The notes under the pieces: generated by a model
Told to the model about the DNA's origin: nothing
What the model saw: only the letters and a program-made list of their open reading frames with translations
The model's database searches: none
Position numbers and translations under genes: made by a program
DNA from: Liopterus haemorrhoidalis
Taxonomy: Eukaryota > Arthropoda > Insecta > Coleoptera > Dytiscidae
NCBI GenBank assembly: GCA_963971575.1
Contig: OZ020611.1
Span: 148,826,419-148,890,418, forward strand
Length of the DNA stretch: 64,000 bases
Direction of reading: 5' to 3'
Shown: positions 54,390 through 64,000 of the stretch, in pieces
Layout of the letters: every line of letters starts with the position of its first letter
Numbering within the stretch: the stretch's first letter is position 1

Positions 54390-57134
54390 CTAGCAGTATA
54401 CCCGCTGCTTCGCTACCGAAAAAAAGTAGTCGTAGCCCGCTTAGATCAGGCCCATTTAGAAATCGGTTCAAGACTGGTTGCTACAAATCGTTTTTCATTC
54501 AAATATAATTATTTGTTTTAATCTACCATTGTATTAATATGTGCTTCTTATACAAATAATTTAAGTATAAGTGACAGACAACACGTATAAGTATCCCGTT
54601 GTCCTAACCCAGAAAAATGCCACATAAAATGCCCATGTGAGAATCACTCATTTTCAAAAGCAACGCCGGTCACGTGAAGCATTTTATCTTCCACCTTACG
54701 AAATTATTTATTATAATTTTTATGATATTTATTATAATTACTCCATGATTATTCCTGATTTATAAATCGTACCTATATAGATCAGAGCACTTTTTTTCGT
54801 TAGTAAATATTCTTGCCACCGAAGTAAGTTTTCTTCGTATTGCTTTAAGGGGTTACAATAATGTTCAATAGCGAATTTAACGTTATAATTGTCGTTAAAA
54901 ATTAAAATAAAGAAAATTGTGATATATAACCTTGGGAACATTTTCGTAGCAATATTATACCCAAAATTCGTTAATATATATTTTGAATATGTGTATCTTT
55001 TATAGTGTTTTATAATATGGAAGATTTTTCCGACTTTTTTCGAAATATTTCTAAATTGATCGGAAACCTGGTGTCATACCGCGATGAGATATAGCTTAAA
55101 CTCTTTCCAGACAAATTTGCAATAGGCTGTTACAAATAGCACTAAAATCGGTTTATCCGTTTTTGGGTTTTAATACATATACCGATTCTAAACAGACGCC
55201 TATGTGCCATAAAGAAATAAAACAAGCCACTTGAAGGGTTTTATAAATAACCTTGACTCTAGATTTGCCTTTTATGGGTTGATCAGAGCAAAATACTGAA
55301 CCTCGTTTTTGTACATGTGTATGGGTAACCTTTGTAACAAAAAACAAAGTCGATATCTCATTACAGGTCTGAGATTTTCAGGAATCCGTGAAAGAAACAT
55401 ATCACCACATTAGGGGTCGAATTTTCAAAAATTCTGCCTTAATAGGTGCTTACGTCATGAAAGAAACATTCCTTCCTCCACGAATTTCATGTTTCTGTAT
55501 CCACGGGACGATCTATTGAATAAAAAATACCAATTTACCCTTGTAGGGGTAAAAATTTAAAAGAAAACTGTCAAAACGTTTCTAAAGATTTTAAAAAAAC
55601 ACCTATATGCCAAAACACAATGTTATAACTCAACATACATAGGAAATACGAAGGGTTCTATAATTCACTTCGAATTCATAATAAATTTATCCCTTTAAAG
55701 GTTGATTAGAATAAAATCCTGAATTTAGTTCTTAACATGTGTATGTGTAACCTTTGTAAGCAAAAACTAAGTCAATATCTCATTGGTCCTAAGAGATATT
55801 GAGGAATCCCTGAAATCACTTTACAGACCCTTAGGGGTCGTATTTCGAAAATTCCCTTCTTAATGATCGTTTACGACATGGAGGAAATATACTTCTCGAA
55901 TCTCATGTTTCTAGGCCTAGTGATTTGGGCTGGACGTTGATGAGTCAGTCAGGTCATGTGTTTATGTACATATATATGTATATATGAAAAATATAAATGA
56001 TATAAAATAAATAAAATATACATATATACAGAAGAAGATTAAACAGAAAATATTTGTTTATTTATTTATTTATTTATATTATTGATATTGTAACAACTTC
56101 TGTTATACACATGTTTAATGTTAAGTCAATATTAAGAGATATTTCAAGTTTATAAGTAGCGCTCCCTCTGTCTCCCTAAATATTCAAAAGCTACACTAAA
56201 CAGAAAATAATCGTTCTTCAATAAAAAAAAATTATCTTTATAAATTGTTGATGTAAAGTAAATACTAAGAGAGATATTTCCAGTATTTTAGTTTTAGCAC
56301 CTCCCCCATCTCCTTTCCCAAGCTTCTCAACCAATTAATAGAATAACATATATTTGTATTTTTATTTTAAACAGCTTTTCTCATGTGCGTTTTTGCACAT
56401 GAGAAAATAGTCAATAGTAAATGAGATATTTCAAAAATTTAGTTTTAGGTTGTCCCTTCGTAACTCCCGTAAATCAATCCAATAAAAAAAAATCATTAAA
56501 AACAATATTTGTTTTCTTATTATAAGCAATTTTTCTGTTAAGTCTACGTCTTAAGTGATACAATTATTTTTCTTCTGAGTTTCCATTTGCCTCCTTATAT
56601 TGACTGCATTTTCTACCTATATACAAAATTTCAACTCGGTACACACAGATTTTCTGTTTTATGTATATAAAAGATTTTACTATTATATTTAAACATTTAA
56701 ATAAAATAATAGAAAAAAAATAAATAAATAAAGAAAACAGGTGCTCCACTTCAGTCTTGCTCTGTATACACTAATCAAAAATTTTACTAAATAACTGAAT
56801 AATTAAATCTTATCAGCTATAGCAGAGCAACGATGAATCGCGCCGAACGACATTGAACGATGTTTCACGAACTTACTATAGTTGTCCAAACAACCATTGA
56901 AACGAAATTCCCGCGATCTCGCTGAACGCATCATACATACTTCGATGGTCCAATATAATTAATAACAAAATTATTAATTTTTCGTTTCTGATGGGACTTT
57001 TTTGAGATTTTCGATTTTTCTAGTTATGATGAAAGCATTCTCTACCTGTATGCAAAATTTCAACTCGGTAGCATATCTGGAAGTGGGTTAGAATTTCCGG
57101 ACATAGCCACAAATATTCTCTTTTATATAAAAAG
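54390..57134. repeat. unclassified 2.7-kb repeat inserted in the right TIR
   Basis: Begins CTAGCAGTATACCCGCTGCT, a motif common at repeat edges in insect genomes, and ends CTCTTTTATATAAAAAGAT. Inside, about 55190-55440 and 55610-55870 are diverged copies at a 422-bp offset (both contain AACCTTTGTAA and ATTAGGGGTCG/CTTAGGGGTCG). 56110-56560 carries the GAGATATTTCA repeat also seen at 30050-31360. No coding capacity was found. Confidence 0.6.
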
Positions 57135-57830
57135 ATAAATTTTTAATCGTACTATTTTTATAAGTTTGTAACGTTGATATCTCCGTTATTAAAAACAATT
57201 TCATTACAAACATGTTTAGTTTTATATAAAGACAAAAAAATCGTTATTCCAATGGCCTAACAATATACAGGTTATTCCATTTAAAAAAATGTTTATTTTC
57301 AAAATATCTGGTCAACGAAACATACAAAAATATTTTTGAGTCTGTCATAATATTTCCTACAAAAAATACTCGAACTTTGTCCATTTAACCGAATCTCTGT
57401 CTCTATATTATTAACAAAGATAGCAATGGTGAGCCAATTGGCTGGAACATCCTGTATAGTTTTGCTGAGAATTTCCGCGTTTGGTAACTTGTCTCTTCAG
57501 ATGATGCCCAACGTGATTTGCTTCATATCCCTTTGAGTTATTTGAAGTTACTAGCTCAATTTTTTGTTAGCGTTATGGTCGTTAAAAATAAATAACAGTG
57601 ATAACCATTAACTTAGATGGGACCAAAGATTTCGGTGATTTTTTTGCCAAAGGTATTTATAAGCAAAGTTGTAAATAGTATGAGTAGTCGTAGCTCTTTT
57701 GTATCCGCTATTAATTTTGTAAATAATCAGTATTTGGTGAGGAGATATTAAAATTTGAATATCAACAATGAACTGAATATGAAGCAGTTTATGAACGCCA
57801 CTGGGCACGAAGAAGACGCAACCTTTCTAC

Positions 57831-58690
57831 CTACCACAGTTGCACGTGTGATTTAGCACTAATAAGCTGGTTAATGAAGCGAAGCGACCGAGGGGCGGAA
57901 TACCTTAACACGTAAAATGTTATGGCTTATTTTCGCGATCGGATTTTTAATAACACACGGCTATTCCTGCTCGAAAACATACGTTGTTTCAAGCGATTAA
58001 ACGTACGATGGAATTTTTATATGTTCACATTGCGAACCTTTTATTAAATCACTTGTTTTTATGCGAATTATTTTGCATTCACTTCAACAGTTGAATTAGT
58101 CCAAATATTTTTATTTATTTAATAAAGTGTAAAACAATTCTTGCACTGGCAACAATTTTCAAAGCATTAAATTCGGGCGATTCGGGAATAAAGATATATT
58201 GCGAAAATTAACAAATTCTAATAGCAAAAATTTGATATGAAGTTAAAGATAAAGTTTGGTTATCTTTTTGATTGTTTTCACGTTTTTTTTTTCTTTTTTT
58301 GTTTTATTTATTATTAAGAGCATTTAATACAAATTTAATGCCTCATACGAAATTAAAAAAATATTGTTTTCAAAAACACATAAAATTCCATATTTTTTGA
58401 AAAAATAATCGTTTAAAAATTATGGAATATATAAAAAATTATTTATACTGAGCAATAAAAGTCTTTATTACTGTACAATATTTTTTTTATGTAAGGATAT
58501 AAAATGTTTAAATGGTTAACCTAAAAAATATGTATAATATGTAAAAATTAAACTTTTTGCTCTAGCTTGAGTACCACGAGTTTAAAACAATATTTTCTTC
58601 TATAACTAGATGTCACCCTTGATCTACAACTTATTGTTATTCATTATTATTTTTTCTATCTCTAAATATAAAGCAAATTGTGGCTGTGTC
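57831..58690. other. no gene recognised
   Basis: AT-rich; no supported signal. Confidence 0.5.
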
Positions 58691-58696
58691 CTGTTT

Positions 58697-59420
58697 CCTG
58701 TTACATCCTGTATATATATATAAATGTGAAAGTCTGTCTGTCTGTCTGTCGATCTGTACGGGCATCACGCTCAGTGGCGGATTAAGTTGCTTGGGGCCCT
58801 GACCGGTAAAATTAAAATGGGCCCTCTATTTTTTAAACCAATTTAAATTGATAAATTTACCAATCTAATATTATATTGTACAAGTAGGTATGTATGTTCT
58901 ATTCAACTTCTGGTGTATAACTCTGCCGCAATGTAAACATACACTTAAATTCATTTAAATATTTTATTTTATTTTTGTATATTATTTTGTGAAGGAAATA
59001 TTTGTATATAGGCCTCGGTGGGCCCCACGGCTTCGTGGGCCCCGAGCGGCAACCCAGTCCGCCCACCGCTTAATCCGCATCTGATCACGCTGAAATGGTT
59101 AAACCGATTTTCACACCTTAAAGTGATTCCGGGACAGATTATAGGGTATATTTCATATCAATGTTAATTTAAAGCGGCAGGTGGGGAAGGGTTGAGAACT
59201 ACATAAATCAGTTTTTTCGGTATAGTTCTTAAACCATTCATCATAATCACTTCCTTTAGTTAGAGCTTAAAAATCTGAAGAAAAGCTACTCTTACTTCAG
59301 ATTTCTTATGCATATATACCTTACATGGTGTCAAACATATTCCTGCCCCGAGCCATTTTTATAAAAAATTAAATTCACGCGGACCGCACGGTATGTATAA
59401 ATATATTATTACTCATTCAG
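58697..59420. repeat. dispersed repeat edge, interrupted by a hAT MITE
   Basis: (TA)n and AAATGTGAAAGTCTGTCTGT, then CGATCTGTACGGGCATCACG, continue after the MITE with CTGAAATGGTTAAACCGATT. This phrase (CGGGCATCACGCTGAAAxGG) is a frequent insect repeat edge. Class unknown. Confidence 0.55.
58772..59083. mobile_element. hAT-type MITE, exact 8-bp target duplication
   Basis: CAGTGGCGGATTAAGTTGCT and complement of right end CAGATGCGGATTAAGCGGTG are inverted repeats. ATCACGCT flanks exactly at 58764-58771 and 59084-59091. 312 bp; GGGCCC-rich near both ends, AT-rich inside; non-coding. Confidence 0.93.
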
Positions 59421-59873
59421 TTTTTCATTTTTCTGAATATTTATTTGAAGAAAGCAAAGAAATAACAAATAATAACAAAATTAAAACATAAAATCAATTT
59501 GTTTTTTCCACTGTCGAGAAACTATGTAATTATTAAGTTAAAGAAAAAGCTTTAGCTAATTTAATCTAAAGGAATATACAGAAAATATTTTCTTTATCGA
59601 ACAAAACGAAAACGGGTTGAAATCAACATACTGGTACTGTACACAGCAGTTGCACCTATAGAAAAGTGCTATTTGAAAGCTCTGCTTACGAGGAATCACC
59701 GATCTACCGACTATCGCAGTGCCTTAGCTATCTGCAACAGTTACTGATTGACTATTGGTTTTCTGCCCTTTGCCGTCTTGACGCTACGGCCCGAACAGAT
59801 TCTGTCACGAAGTATTTTTGTTCAAATAAATTTTTATAATAGAAAGTAATTTAACGTCCAAATTTTGAATATA
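59421..59873. other. no gene recognised
   Basis: Nothing supported. Confidence 0.5.
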
Positions 59874-59935
59874 GGTAGAAGTATTAAATAATTTCACTCA
59901 GCTTTTTGGATAAGAAGCGTTTATTTTAACAAAAC

Positions 59936-59972
59936 ACAACGTTTCGCCAACAACATTGTTGGCTTCTTCAGG
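59936..59972 (-). other. hammerhead-core-like motif (minus strand), best copy
   Basis: Minus strand: CTGAAGA, A, stem II GCCAAC with loop AATGTT pairing GTTGGC, then GAAACGT. CUGANGA, a perfect 6-bp stem II and GAAA are all intact, the arrangement reported for ribozymes of Penelope-like elements. Stem III, the cleavage triplet and stem I were not identified by eye. Confidence 0.55.
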
Positions 59973-60749
59973 TGCTATAACAATAACATCATGATAGAAA
60001 ACAATATTGTACAATCAATAATAAAATTTACCTATGTTAGTTAAACGTGGTCATAACAGACTGTACATCAATCATCTCCAAGGATGGTGAATTTCAGAAT
60101 TCATAGACATTAATGTGTACTTGAAGAAAATAGACCATAGGAAAAACAGGATTAAATTTCAATTAAATATTGAGATATATTGATCAAAAATTAGAAACTA
60201 TTGTTTAAATTTTACAATGCAAAATGAGACAAAATAAACTATATAACTTTCCAATATTAACTTATTCATAAATACAATGATATCAAGTTTTATCGATGCA
60301 TCAATAGGCATCATACAAGGCTGTGACACCATCCCCCCTAACTACCTGGTACGCACAAATCGACAGAGTTGACAGTGTCCCACCCTGTACAACATAACGC
60401 AACGATAACCCCCACTAAATTTTCACCACTACCAACTCAGTGGAAAGAACCAAAATGAATTAATTGAGTTTCGGAGCAATCATACAATTCAACGTACCAA
60501 TCCCTCAAAACTATAAATTTTTATACTGTACAGGGTGTTTTCGGTCTTCTTATTTATTTTTTAATGGGTGATACTACAGGTCAAAAGAAGGCGAAAAACT
60601 TTAAAACAACTTAGTAAAAGTTATATAATAAAAGAGATATTAATTTTTTAAGTTTTTATAGAGAAGCGGTAAATTAATATTAGAAAAACTTGTAGAAACC
60701 TGCGAACTAACAAATTTCATTTATTTTTCAATTTGTTTATCTGTCAGAT

Positions 60750-61118
60750 ATGTGTTTTTTTCAAGACGGTGCAACCGCGCATTTCAGCCGTGTCGTAATC
60801 AATGTATTTGAAAATAAATTAATTGGTCGGGGCGGTCTTGTTCTTTGTCCTCCCCGGTCACCAGACTTAACACCATTAGACTTTTATTTGTGGGGGCATT
60901 TGAAGACCATGGTATATACCACCGAAATTATAGACCTGGAGGAACTTCGTAACCGGGTAGGAGCAGCAGCGGCGGAAATTCGAGAAGGCATGGGACTTGC
61001 AGCATACGCTAATTCATGGATACGCAGAGCAAGATTTTGCATACAACAGCAGGGTGATAACTTGCTGACATCGAACTTACGAACATCTGCTGTAAAAGTG
61101 CTTATCGTTTTCTTTTGA
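60750..61118 (+). pseudogene. Tc1/mariner-superfamily transposase, C-terminal half
   Basis: An uninterrupted 122-codon frame: MCFFQDGATAHFSRVVINVF, IGRGGLVLCPPRSPDLTPLD, FYLWGHLKTMVYTTEIIDLE, ELRNRVGAAAAEIREGM. FQDGATAH carries the second catalytic Asp and PPRSPDLTPLDFYLWG the third. The N-terminal helix-turn-helix and first Asp have been removed by internal deletion, and the apparent start lies within the core. Well preserved in this half, hence relatively young, but not an active enzyme. Same type as 53875-54285. Confidence 0.9.
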
Positions 61119-61235
61119 TCTCATAAAAATAAAAACTTAAAACATTAATATCTCTTTTATTATAAAACTTTTACAAAGGTGTTTTAAGGTTTTTCGCCTT
61201 CTTTTGACCTGTAGTATTACCCATTAAAAAAGAAA

Positions 61236-61272
61236 TAAGAAGACCGTAAACAGGGTGTTTACGGTCTTCTTA
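61236..61272. repeat. 17-bp perfect palindrome at transposon right end
   Basis: 61236-61252 and 61256-61272 are exact complements around GGG (AGAAGACCGTAAACA GGG TGTTTACGGTCTTCT). Another CAGGGTGTA follows at 61278, so three end-like words stand within 40 bp. Confidence 0.92.
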
Positions 61273-61384
61273 CTTATACAGGGTGTATAAGACATATAGT
61301 ATAAAAATTTATTGTAGTATAAGAAGTCGGGCCGCAAAAATGCAATAAAAGCACCTCATGCGCCGCCAGTTTAATACTTCTACC

Positions 61385-61639
61385 TTACATTATATCTACT
61401 TATACATATCTACAAATAGTCCTATACATATATTCAATAAGCTGTATTTTATATTATACGTTTTATTATGTTATACCAGCTGTTAATACAAGCTTTCACG
61501 TAACAGAAATATGATAATATAAAAACTATTTTTACTGTATATTTAAGATTTTGAAATCCAACTTGACAGAATATGGCCCACTGTCCTGATCCCCTTACCC
61601 AACCCCTCACCCAATTATATAATAATTAACAAAAATAAT
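61385..61639. other. spacer, nothing recognised
   Basis: AT-rich. Confidence 0.5.
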
Positions 61640-63150
61640 GAACAAAATATTAAATCAAAATATCAATATATTTTTTACAGAAGTGCTTATGGAAAAAACT
61701 TTTAACAAATTTAATTTTATGGAAGTAAATATCAATGTCATTTTGAAACAAGTATGTTGTTACCGGGCGAATTAGTGGGGAGTTTTGCATTGAATTAGTC
61801 CGGGTTTGCCTTTGGTGTAAAATGATATGATTCCTTAGGCTTATGGTAGGAACTGAAAGAGAAATCATCTGCAATATATCCGAGCAGTCTATTGAATTGA
61901 TTAAAACTTTACAGATCATGACTACGTTAGAAATGATGCGGCGATCTTCTAGCTGTAATATATTAAAGTAGTGGCATTTCGATAGATAGGAGTTTTCGCT
62001 AATGGGGTGTTTTATGTATAGGTAGTTTAGAAACCGTTTTTGAATTGCTTCTAACCTATTTATATGGCAATTGTACATAGGATTCCAAACAGTACTGCAG
62101 TAGCAGGCTTAATACGTATGCGTTATAAAGGGATATGATTGCAGTCATGCAGATTGCATGTCACGAAAATATTTACAGGTGCGAATAATAAAACCTAGGA
62201 GTTTGTAGGCTTTTTTGGAAATATAATCTACATGGTTAGCGAATTTAAGTTTACTGTCTAACAGGATACCGAGGTCTTTTATTTCTTTCACGCTGTTGAG
62301 AATATTAGTGTTTATATTATAATTGAAATTGAATAAAACTGTGTTTCTAGTAAATGTAATGTGTTTACATTTGGAATAATTTAAGAATAATTTGTTCACT
62401 ACACAATAATGAGCAAATCTATCGAGATCTGTTTGTAGTAATATGGAATCTCTCGCGGTTCTGATAGGTTTGAATATTTTCATGTCGTCAGCGAATAAAA
62501 GAAACTTACTGTGTTTGAAGCATTCATAAATATCGTTGATATAGATTATGATTAATAACGGTCCAATGTGAGTCCCCTGAGAAATTCCGGAAGTGGTTTT
62601 GAAAAATTTGGATAAAGAGCCATAAAACTGCCTGAGACCTATTTCTTATATATGATGCAATCTAGCGGAGAAGAATACCATGAATTCCAACATCACATAG
62701 TTTTTTAACAATATGCAATAAAGCTAACAATAACAATATAAAGCTTTGCAATAATCAGTGTATATAGCATCAACTTGAATTTGTTTATCCATAGACTCTA
62801 GTATTTCCGAGGTGTACAAAACTAAATTAGACTCAGTTGAGCGATTTTTAACAAAACCGTGTTGTTGGATAATTACCGACTGTTTAACTGTGAAGTAAAG
62901 TTCGTCTTATAAAATAGATTCGAATAGTTTAGCTATACTACAAATTTTAGAAATAGGACTGTAATTCGAGACAGAACTTATGTCTCCCAATTTATGAATA
63001 GGAATAATGATAGATTTTTTCCATAACGTGGGGAAAATTCCTAGATTAAGTGCACCAAAAGGGAAGCCCACGTGAACCACATGAAAAGGCAGGAACGTTG
63101 TGCACAAAAAAGTCCTAGACATGCTAAGAATTGTTAACAGGCATGATTAT
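61640..63150 (-). pseudogene. jockey/CR1-like LINE, most of the RT domain
   Basis: Minus strand in order: FPTLWKKSIIIPIHKLGDIS and SVSNYSPISKICSIAKLFE (RT motif 0-1, about 63050-62930), HGFVKNRSTESNLVLYTSEI, DAIYTDYCKALY (motif A, degenerate), TSGISQGTHIGPLLIIIYIND (motif B, one residue shown beyond GISQG context), LLFADDMKIF (motif C, both catalytic Asp intact, near 62495-62470), NKLFLNYSKCKHITFTRN, IKDLGILLDSKLKFANHVDY, then INRLEAIQKRFLNYLYIK and RRIISNVVMICKVLINSIDC. Stops and shifts occur near motifs A and after RDMQSA. No endonuclease. The best preserved LINE copy in the window and kin of 5.4-6.4 and 35.7-36.1 kb. Confidence 0.85.
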
Positions 63151-63188
63151 TTATTTTATTATTATCTTAAGTAAACTTAATGGAACTT

Positions 63189-64000
63189 GTTGCGACCACT
63201 TGAGTCGCAAAACTATTCAAAATTACCGCTTTTGGTAATTTTTATGAATTCTTATTTTTCATATACAATTCTAGCGTTCATTGTATGAACCGCTAGAATC
63301 TTGTATAATTCTGTCTGAGACGGCGACTACTCGATTGTCTTTCATCGAGAACAGACGTCTTTTGAGTTTTTTGCATAATATCAATATACTGTGTTTCGAG
63401 TTTACCAAGACGAGGCTGCGAGCTATTTGGTAAACTAGAATTTGTGCTTGACCACCTTCGGGATCTACGTTTTTTACAAGGAAAAAACCCCCGTTTTGGA
63501 TCGCGTCAAGAAGAGTTATTTTGATATTAGACCACTCCAGCTGTTGGGCCAGTAATCAACCGACATCGGCGATTCCACCAGGATATTGTAGAGTCCGATT
63601 GTGGATAACTGAAGCCAACTCCTGTATCTGTACTCCACGCTAAGTATTTTTCCGTATTTTCATACGGAACGCGTGAGTACACCTTTCAATTCATATTTTT
63701 TCATTGTATTTTGACGCGCCGCACAGTTCAGTACCTGTGCGTGCGCACATTGTTTTTTGTGCCACTTGTTAATTTAGATTCTGAAAATTGTAAATTGAAT
63801 ATTAATTTGTGTATAGTTTCTCACCCCAATGTATCTGGTTGTGTCGGGGAGAAACATATATTTGTAAAACTTTATTTATACTAATTTCCACTACATTTTC
63901 CCCAATTAATTTTTGTTTGTTGAATAAAAATTATTCAAAATAATTTTTCGTGTTACTCAGAGCAGTTCTACGATTTCAACGGCTGAGTAGGGATTCAAGA
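63189..64000. other. possible LTR or unclassified element at window edge
   Basis: Starts TGTTGCGACCACTTGAGTCG, with an initiator-like TTCAGT near 63727 and AATAAA at 63922, as an LTR might have. No CA end, primer-binding site or retroviral-type protein is visible before the window stops. A minus-strand frame is open at about 63540-63290 (DAIQNGGFFLVKNVDPEGGQ) without known homology. At 63264-63305 a 14-bp stem with one bulge (ATTCTAGCG...CGCTAGAAT) occurs. Confidence 0.3.

Larger units (their letters stand above)
53405..57454. mobile_element. Tc1/mariner-like element with about 430-bp TIRs
   Basis: Left end CAGGGTGTCCCAGCCAAGTG and complement of right end CAGGATGTTCCAGCCAATTG begin inverted repeats that stay alignable for about 430 bp (53405-53830; 57454-57135 plus 54390-54290). 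TA flanks both (53403-53404, 57455-57456). A transposase remnant sits between. The right repeat is split by a 2.75-kb insertion, so the element proper is about 1.3 kb. Subterminal AATAACGGAGATATCAACGT is conserved on both sides. Confidence 0.88.
53130..57830 (-). pseudogene. RTE-like LINE C-terminus split by a transposon
   Basis: Minus strand above the insertion (57535-57457): MKQITLGII, stop, RDKLPNAEILSKT. Below it (53404-53205): LTNILVKIATIAAIIIWRC, AGHLIRTEDRRCNK and DVLWKPW. Removing the element and one TA copy restores one continuous frame with the RTE-like order LGIxxRDxxxNxEIxxxT...WxxAGHxxRxxDxR. The 3' end at 53150-53200 has the CCAACAGTGGAATGCAGCGG text frequent in insect RTE tails, then an ATGATG tail. 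The upper limit near 57830 is uncertain. Confidence 0.75.
60531..61272. mobile_element. Tc1/mariner-like element with about 125-bp TIRs
   Basis: Left CAGGGTGTTTTCGGTCTTCT preceded by TA (60529-60530). The complement of the right part (GTTTACGGTCTTCTTATTTC) aligns with it for about 125 bp, including GTCAAAAGAAGGCGAAAAAC. The right end does not finish in CCCTGTA but turns into an inverted copy of itself (see 61236-61272). A truncated transposase frame lies inside. Confidence 0.85.
59874..61384. repeat. 15-bp inverted repeat bounding a 1.5-kb unit
   Basis: GGTAGAAGTATTAAA (59874-59888) is exactly inverted at 61370-61384. Inside are a hammerhead-core-like motif and the long-TIR element at 60531. 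It may be the outline of a Penelope-like remnant or a coincidence. Confidence 0.5.

Noticed and set aside
1..64000. CRISPR arrays, operons, bacterial promoters, rRNA genes
   Set aside because: None seen; introns, SINEs and insect-type transposons show this is animal nuclear DNA.

Overview
The window is animal nuclear DNA, strongly AT-rich, with one recognisable host gene in a dense field of decayed transposable elements. The gene is a Wnt. Its last two coding exons lie on the + strand at 6953-7269 and 10927-11388, and the encoded residues fit Wnt6 best. The gene, interrupted TTAGG-like repeats (the insect telomere motif) near 19.4 kb, and the element types (jockey/RTE-like LINEs, mariner, Tc1, pogo, hAT and PIF/Harbinger elements, tRNA-derived SINEs) point to an insect with a large, repeat-rich genome. 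The order cannot be fixed from sequence alone. Upstream Wnt6 exons must lie before base 1, and no Wnt10-like exon was seen in the 52 kb downstream.

Layout. 0-6.9 kb: LINE tail, a Harbinger-type element with a MADF fragment, a dead mariner, a 121-bp tandem repeat and a decayed LINE. 6.95-11.5 kb: Wnt6 3' half; its 3.66-kb intron holds two antisense fragments of one LINE family, a TTA-flanked MITE and a 17-bp perfect hairpin. 11.5-19 kb: AT-rich DNA, an RTE-like LINE and a hAT element with an internal MITE. 19-28 kb: TTAGG-like repeat, hAT MITEs with 8-bp target duplications, minisatellite, LINE, pogo and Harbinger elements. 28-32 kb: (TA)n tracts, hammerhead-core-like motifs, a degenerate tandem repeat, and a GC-rich patch ending at a good minus-strand splice donor. 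33-37 kb: SINE and a pile of LINE fragments, one inserted in another. 39-46 kb: four copies of an unclassified repeat (one carrying a 356-bp octanucleotide array), a fold-back mariner, and a Harbinger element split by a head-to-head pair of that repeat. 46-53 kb: SINE, LINEs, a MITE and a Tc1. 53-58 kb: three nested layers (RTE-like LINE, then a long-TIR mariner-like element, then an unclassified repeat). 58-64 kb: hAT MITE, another long-TIR element with a palindromic end, a LINE with most of its RT domain, and a possible LTR at the edge.

Apart from Wnt6 I see no intact host coding sequence. Nearly all other protein-like signal is transposon debris with stops and frameshifts. The least explained items are the four hammerhead-core-like motifs with covarying stems, the fold-back mariner, the in-frame nested insertion at 53-57 kb, the octamer array, and the GC-rich orphan exon candidate near 32.1 kb. 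All calls rest on reading the sequence; no database search was run.
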